A stretch of DNA of 64,000 nucleotides from Flabesymbios commensalis (lineage: Eukaryota; Annelida; Polychaeta; Terebellida; Flabelligeridae), in the NCBI GenBank assembly GCA_964017125.1, contig OZ024914.1, forward strand, positions 30,315,149 to 30,379,148, in the 5' to 3' direction. The notes under the pieces were generated by a model that had not been told where the DNA came from, did not search any database, and worked only from the letters and a program-made list of their open reading frames with translations. Positions within the stretch are counted from its first letter, which is position 1; each line of letters begins with the position of its first letter. Shown here in pieces: positions 59,286 through 64,000 of this stretch. Both the position numbers and the translations under genes were made by a program.

Positions 59286-60000
59286 TCGAGTGAGAGCAGA
59301 AACAAGTGGTGGCGGCGGCGGCGGGCGGCCTCAGCAAAAACTCAGCAAAAACAATAAGTCTCCACCACCACATACATAATTTACCGGTTAAAGGGTTAAC
59401 AGGGCCAATAAATAGCCTACAAATAATATGTGATAATCTCACAAGTAGGGTATCTAGCATAAGCCATAGTTGCTTAGGAGGTTGTTGATAGACTGCTTAT
59501 TACCAATGACCATATTAGAAAATGCTATCCTTCCAGTATCAAGCGAAGTACCATCATCGGGATTTATCATGTTGGGGCGTCGAGAGAATACCAATAGACC
59601 CTACCCTATTTCAGCAGCAGTTAAAATAATTTTCAAATTATTATCTTTTTACAAATTAATCTATAAAAGACATGTTCCAGAGTGCCCAGTAGCCACGAGT
59701 AATCCTGTGTTGTTTTAATTGTGGTCCACTGTCTGCGACGCTGGACCAGCATTAAACCACCATTCCTCAACATAGGTCTTGAATAAAAACCATTTTGCGT
59801 TGGTTCAAATAAATTTGCCTTCCTCTCATTTTACAAAAAAATCAATTTTCCAGAGTGCTCAGTAGCCACGAGTCATTGGCCCAATGTGGTTTAATGCTGG
59901 CCAACCGTCTGCTACTCTGGACCAGCATTAAACCACCATTGGACCAGCATATCGTGCTTGCTTGGTGGTGTGCGGACTCTGATACGGGTGTTATCTAGTG
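59286..60000. other. 3' flank of the minus-strand gene, with palindromic-family copies
   Basis: A (GGC)n run at 59313-59327. Two CAGCAAACACGAGA-family pieces sit at about 59715-59775 and 59875-59970, the latter with GGCCAACCGTCTGCTACTCT as core. Both follow the phrase CAGAGTGC(C/T)CAGTAGCCACG, which is therefore duplicated too. Confidence 0.55.
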
Positions 60001-60729
60001 CTACGCCACAATATCTATATTCCTGGCTGGATTCACTGCATTAGATTGAGCCATTCTCTCCAGCTCCTCTCTCAGAGATCGAACCAGAGGCTCTGAGGAT
60101 GAACCAGGTTGCATCACTCGTGTCACAATGTCAAGCTCGTCCGGCTCCTCCCCTCGAGATCCCAGCGAACGCAGGTTGTAAGAGCGGGGAATGTTACCAT
60201 TAGACTGTGTGTGGCTACTTGGCGCGTGGTTAGTGACCGCAGGGGAAGACTTGGTCTTGTCATGTGTCATCGGTTGAGATTCCATTTGATTATGCCATCC
60301 TTTCTTGACATGGTGGGTCCTAGGGGTGGAATGCCCTACTGGGGCACTCTCATGGTCCATGTCATCGACAACTAGGGGAAAACTGGTGAGGCCATTAACC
60401 ATCACCGTGGGAATCTCAAATTCATCCTCAACCGTGTCTGATGGCACCAAGGAATGATCAGTGTTGTGGAGTCCATCACCTCCACCGGCACTTTGAGGAA
60501 CAGAAAGAAGACGTGAGTGCATGTAGATGCTCGTGTAGTTCTCTGGGTTTAGTTTTTGTTTAATTTCTGTTAATGTCTGGGGAGACCTTATATGCGGTGG
60601 TTCAGACTTGATGGCCATAGTTTTTTCTTTTATCACAGATGCTTCGTCGTCTTCTTCGTCTCCTTGGAAACCATGGTTGGTGTAGTCCTGCGTGGCAGGT
60701 GTAACAGGAGGAAGATTCACAGGGTCGTC
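60001..60729 (-). CDS. Unrecognised gene, last coding exon (242 residues)
   Basis: Acceptor TTGATTGCAG|GAC in phase 0, open to stop TAG at 60001-60003. It starts DDPVNLPPVTPATQDYTN, then an acidic GDEEDDEAS, a sumoylation-like IKSEP, TLTEIKQKLNPENYTSIY, a long polar Ser/His/Pro-rich stretch, SYNLRSLGSRGEEPDELD, and a likely helix PLVRSLREELERMAQ. It ends NPARNIDIVA. No membrane segment or known domain. The length without stops, balanced composition and frame match with the two upstream exons argue for a real gene. Probably the disordered tail of a regulatory or scaffold protein; function not known. Confidence 0.8.
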   Translation of the reverse strand, partial: DDPVNLPPVTPATQDYTNHGFQGDEEDDEASVIKEKTMAIKSEPPHIRSPQTLTEIKQKLNPENYTSIYMHSRLLSVPQSAGGGDGLHNTDHSLVPSDTVEDEFEIPTVMVNGLTSFPLVVDDMDHESAPVGHSTPRTHHVKKGWHNQMESQPMTHDKTKSSPAVTNHAPSSHTQSNGNIPRSYNLRSLGSRGEEPDELDIVTRVMQPGSSSEPLVRSLREELERMAQSNAVNPARNIDIVA

Positions 60730-61752
60730 CTGCAATCAATATAGCCGAAATTAGAAAGAGAGATAAAACATAATTATGCAACTTGTTCACTAGCAGATAA
60801 GAGACGCTGACACAATGGTGTTTTAATATGGCGCATTGACCATTATTGAGTTTAGCGCTCTTGTTTAGCCGGCCACCATAGCCCCCGCCCCGCCCGTGTG
60901 ATAGACATTTTACAGGGTGCATACTGAAATATGAAATGCATACCTGAAGGCTCACATTATGTTCTACAATAATTATCCACGTATCAGTCAATGATGGCCG
61001 CAAGTCAGCATTTTTTTAATTTGAACAAGTTGACATTTTAGAGGGTATATTCCTCACTGAAACCATACATTTTGTTTCATAGTATTCATTGGACTGGTAT
61101 TTATCATATGGATTTTTTGTTTCAAGGGCTGATGTAGGAATGCTTCGCAGAGATATAATAAATTATCATTGTGAAATTGTGTTGGCTATTTCGATTTTAT
61201 GGGGTTTTTTCTAACAAACACAGATTTTCCTCATCCTAAAAAGTGACCCTTTTTTTGCGCGCAGCTGCTCTAAAACTATGTCCACGGGGTTTCGAAAAGA
61301 GCACAGCCCTTTCGTTGTGAACGGTGTCGGTACATGGTTGAGACAACGGCTCACTTTGCTCCTCATGTGCACGTTTCAAAACCTTTAATAACAATCGGCC
61401 CATTTTGTTTTTTGTGTGCCAAATTTTATGCAAATTTGGATCGAATGTGTGACACTTAAAAAAATTAAAGTCATATTATTTTTTGGATCAGAAAAGTTAA
61501 AGAAGTGTACAAATAACTTTTATCATCATGATTTTCCAAATTATAACAATGTTGTAGGCTAGAGCCTCCTGAATCTCGTATTATCACACATTGTTGACAC
61601 ATCTAATGTATAATTGGATATTATGTCCGCCAAAATTTTGTCTGGTCCACTATATTTTCAAAGAGCACTGGACCGGTGTCCACCATGACAAAAAGATTTT
61701 TCGTGATCCCCAAAATCCTGATTTAATTCATATCAATTATCGAATAAACGAA
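60730..61752. other. Intron of the minus-strand gene
   Basis: It holds a decayed inverted 145-bp satellite monomer (60955-61120) and unassigned sequence. A frame at 61236-61433 lacks usable splice sites and is not called. Confidence 0.5.
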
Positions 61753-61840
61753 TAAATGAATGAATGAATGAATGAATGAATGAATGAATGAATGAATGAA
61801 TGAATGAATGAATGAATGAATGAATGAATGAATGAATGAA
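61753..61840 (+). repeat. (GAAT)~22 microsatellite
   Basis: Nearly pure GAAT run, 65 bases downstream (in gene sense) of the 61905-62014 exon's donor. Confidence 0.97.
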
Positions 61841-61904
61841 AGACCTTGGCTCTTGTTTACTGGGATATGCGTGCTACAGAAATGGTTCTGTTTTGAAGGT
61901 TTAC

Positions 61905-62014
61905 CTCTATCTTGGCAGCTTCGTCAGCGGTAGTGTACGGGTTCCACAGCTCTGTACCATCCAGCTCCCGCGGAAGACTAGACGTCGTGATGATCATCGG
62001 CTTATGCACAGGAA
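61905..62014 (-). CDS. Unrecognised gene, internal exon (110 bp)
   Basis: Acceptor TTGTTCTTTCAG|TT with a good pyrimidine tract, donor ATAGAG|GTAAAC. Two bases finish a Val codon begun in the exon before, then PVHKPMIITTSSLPRELDG and TELWNPYTTADEAAKIE; it ends in phase 0, matching the next exon. No domain was recognised. Conservation of frame through three exons is the main support. Confidence 0.72.
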
Positions 62015-62214
62015 CTGAAAGAACAAAATACAGAATGCACATGATTATTAGGTTTCGCTTAACGCTTTGAAAACTCAAGGATTATTTTGTTTCGATATAT
62101 TTCTCCATTTGAAGCTGGCATTTAAAACCACCACATTTTTAAAGCTGTCCAAAGAAATAAAAAGTTAGGTACCTCAGAATAGTTAATAATTTATTCATAC
62201 TTTAAAGTGTTGTT

Positions 62215-62830
62215 CAGGCTTGGGGCGAGTACAAAAGTGATCGAGTACAAGTACATTAAGAAAATTAAATTAAGAGTACAAGTACTTTGAAAAGTAATCG
62301 AGTACTTTGGTTTAAGTTCTAATTAAATAAATTAAATTGATAAAAATACTAGACAGTGAGTCACTCAGATACTGCAAACTGCCGCCGAAATTAATAATTG
62401 TATCCGTATCCTGGATCCAGATCGTAATTCGGATCATCCCCAAAATATAATTGATTGGTCCTAGACCCTGGAGATACACCTCTGGTAAAATTGTCATGCA
62501 AATCTATGCGATCCGTAAATTCGAATCCTGGATCTTGATCGTTATCCGGATCATCCCCAAAATCTAATTGACTATTGCCTGGTCCGACATACACTTCTGA
62601 ATATATGATTTGTCTGTATTGCAGTTATTTTGAATCAATATAAGATGACTAGTACTCATTAAGTAATTGCAAGTACTAGTCAAAAAAACCTTTATTTTTA
62701 AAAGTACTCAAGTACGAGTAAGAGTACAATTACTTTTTAAGAGAATGAGTACTGAGTATTGACGAGTACCGCAAAATCGGTACTCGAGAATCAAAGTACT
62801 GAAGTACCAAGTACTTAATGGACCATGTCT
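62215..62830. mobile_element. AGTAC-rich element, hAT-like, with a coding-looking repeat inside
   Basis: CAGGCTTGGGGCGAGTACAA at the left and GTACTTAATGGACCATGTCTG at the right are weakly inverted. Both flanks are full of AGTACT and CGAGTAC words, a pattern seen in hAT-type MITEs. The middle (62396-62600) holds two ~100-bp tandem repeats that on the minus strand read NSQLDFGDDPDNDQDPG and TNQLYFGDDPNYDLDPG. It lies in an intron of the minus-strand gene. Confidence 0.45.
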
Positions 62831-62940
62831 GGATTACGTGTACATCTATTAATTTAAATAGAAGAATGTTGGCAATGCAGCATAGTAAAAAATGGCCCAC
62901 GACGTATTAACAATATCTTATTTTCCATGATTAGGCATAC

Positions 62941-63011
62941 CTGTGTTTGCTTCCAACACGTGACACTCTTGTTCTGGTAGCTTTTTGGTAGGCTCTGCTG
63001 CTAATCCGTCT
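62941..63011 (-). CDS. Unrecognised gene, internal exon (71 bp)
   Basis: Acceptor GTTGTTTTAG|A, donor ACACAG|GTATGC. Reading as one base + 23 codons + one base gives DGLAAEPTKKLPEQECHVLE then ANT, and the trailing G joins TT of the next exon as Val. Short, so support comes from splice sites and frame fit. Confidence 0.6.
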
Positions 63012-63698
63012 CTAAAACAACCGATAGAATTGATAATAAGTAAATAAACGACACAGCAAAAACCACTATGAAAGCTCACCACAGTTATCCTCAGAACACA
63101 GTAAAACTTTTAATAATCTAGCTATATTTGTTTATCTTGGACCTAAAGTGTTTGCAAATTTATGAAAAAAATGTCATTAGGTCCGCAGTTGGTTCAAATT
63201 GTGGTATTCAAATGGAAAAATCATCCTCTCTCCTCGCTCAGACACCGCACATACTGTATATATCGCACTACATTATGTATTTGCACACAGACCGATTGGC
63301 CTATGCTGAGATGAAATAAACCATCAATATACATGATATACCTATCAAGTCAATAGCTTATTTAATAGTCATGATGGACTAATCAAATATCACTGAATAT
63401 TATAATAACCGAACATAATGATATCAACACACATGACACAAAAACAAACACAAACATAATACTTCTTCTCAAAGCCCAACAGCTGTGAGCAGGTTAATAC
63501 ATATGGTAAATATATAAAGTGTATTTGTATCATGTGTATATAATTAAATTGTGTAATAAATATGACATATATCCTCATTGATACTTTATAAATATACGCG
63601 ATATCTAGATGAGGCTAACCAGATACATTATAAAGCAGATGACGTTGACAGTGTAAATCTTTATAAATAACCAGCCCACAGGTTTTCTTCACACTTAC
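63012..63698. other. Intron or flank of the minus-strand gene, nothing recognised
   Basis: AT-rich; a linking exon for the 63699-63855 candidate might hide here but none stands out. Confidence 0.4.
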
Positions 63699-63855
63699 TT
63701 TCCCAATATAGATTAACATTTCAAGATGTAATGTTGTCCCTTGTTGTCCCTTTGGAATCAGGGAATACACATGATACAGGCGCAAGTGTGTGTGTGAGTC
63801 AAAGTAAATTTGGTCTCCAAGAGGTCTGGCATAAACCATATAGTCCGCCCGGGAC
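63699..63855 (-). CDS. Candidate further exon of the minus-strand gene
   Basis: Acceptor GATCATTTTAG|G and a strong donor GGGAAA|GTAAGT frame 157 bases open in one frame only: SRADYMVYARPLGDQIYFDS, HTHLRLYHVYSLIPKGQQGT, TLHLEMLIYIGK. It ends in phase 0, whereas the 62941-63011 exon as called needs phase 2, so they cannot be joined directly. Either a missing exon lies between, the next acceptor is the later AG before CCTACC, or this belongs to another transcript. The HVY...G pattern recalls a beta-sandwich, but no family is named. Confidence 0.45.
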
Positions 63856-63939
63856 CTAAAATGATCCATCTGCCCCTTTAATCATCGACAGACAGGAAAT
63901 TTTAGGTCTGAGGTAACGATATGTAATATGCACCTTTAA

Positions 63940-64000
63940 CCCTTTAACCGCCAAATTATTCAATTTGAATTTTCACCCACTTGAAGTTGTGCCTCGCTGA
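63940..64000. mobile_element. TTAA-type MITE, family A, cut by window end
   Basis: TTAA (63936-63939), CCCTTTAACCGCC, then the first hairpin arm CACTTGAAGTTGTG and the start of the CGCTGA apex, at which the window stops. Confidence 0.85.

Noticed and set aside
60109-60375. Plus-strand frame opposite the 242-residue exon
   Set aside because: Shadow of the minus-strand exon; no splice or family support.
61236-61433. Minus-strand 65-residue frame as exon
   Set aside because: No good splice sites, and it would break the phase-0 join between 61905-62014 and 60001-60729.
63699-63855. Integrin-alpha stalk exon
   Set aside because: The HVY...G pattern is faint, and the downstream exons have no membrane segment or GFFKR motif.

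Overview
This window is animal (metazoan) nuclear DNA: AT-rich, intron-bearing, and mostly dispersed and tandem repeats with little coding sequence. Nothing bacterial, organellar or rRNA-like was seen. The mix of LINEs, a tRNA-derived SINE, very many non-autonomous DNA transposons (MITEs), long foldback elements and short satellites suits a marine invertebrate. The species cannot be named from the sequence.

Host genes. (1) A Cdc42-like Rho-family GTPase on the + strand has four coding exons (35005-35109, 39416-39598, 49634-49822, 51329-51430). All joins are phase 0 and give a 192-residue protein ending in a CILL prenylation box. It is unusual: the near-invariant DxxG aspartate (D57 in Cdc42) is Val, the effector-loop F37 is His and the G4 motif is LKCD. 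A (CTG)32-(TAA)n tract ends about 26 bases before exon 2. (2) On the - strand, three in-frame exons (62941-63011, 61905-62014, 60001-60729) form the 3' end of an unrecognised gene with a long, polar, probably disordered C-terminus. A possible further exon lies at 63699-63855 but does not join directly in frame.

Layout. 1-9.1 kb: MITEs, a SINE, a roughly 6.4-kb inverted-repeat element with TCAAGGTCA arrays, a 145-bp satellite, and a foldback with minisatellite arms. 9.1-16.6 kb: sparse sequence, a large TGAG microsatellite, a SINE and a hAT-like element. 16,581-29,568: a perfect head-to-tail duplication of a 6,494-bp unit carrying a decayed LINE on the - strand. 29.6-35 kb: satellite remnants, a possible promoter, a LINE scrap, and an 870-bp TIR element with target-site duplication. 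35-51.4 kb: the GTPase gene, whose introns hold a LINE with two nested MITEs, triplet tracts, a minisatellite and foldbacks. 51.4-60 kb: TTAA-flanked MITEs and a 320-bp satellite. 60-64 kb: the - strand gene.

The most unusual theme is a set of TTAA-flanked MITE families with long internal hairpins. Stem sequences differ between families, but the apex is almost always the tetranucleotide GTCA (complement TGAC). Related copies differ by presence or absence of the whole hairpin, and two half-hairpins break at the apex.
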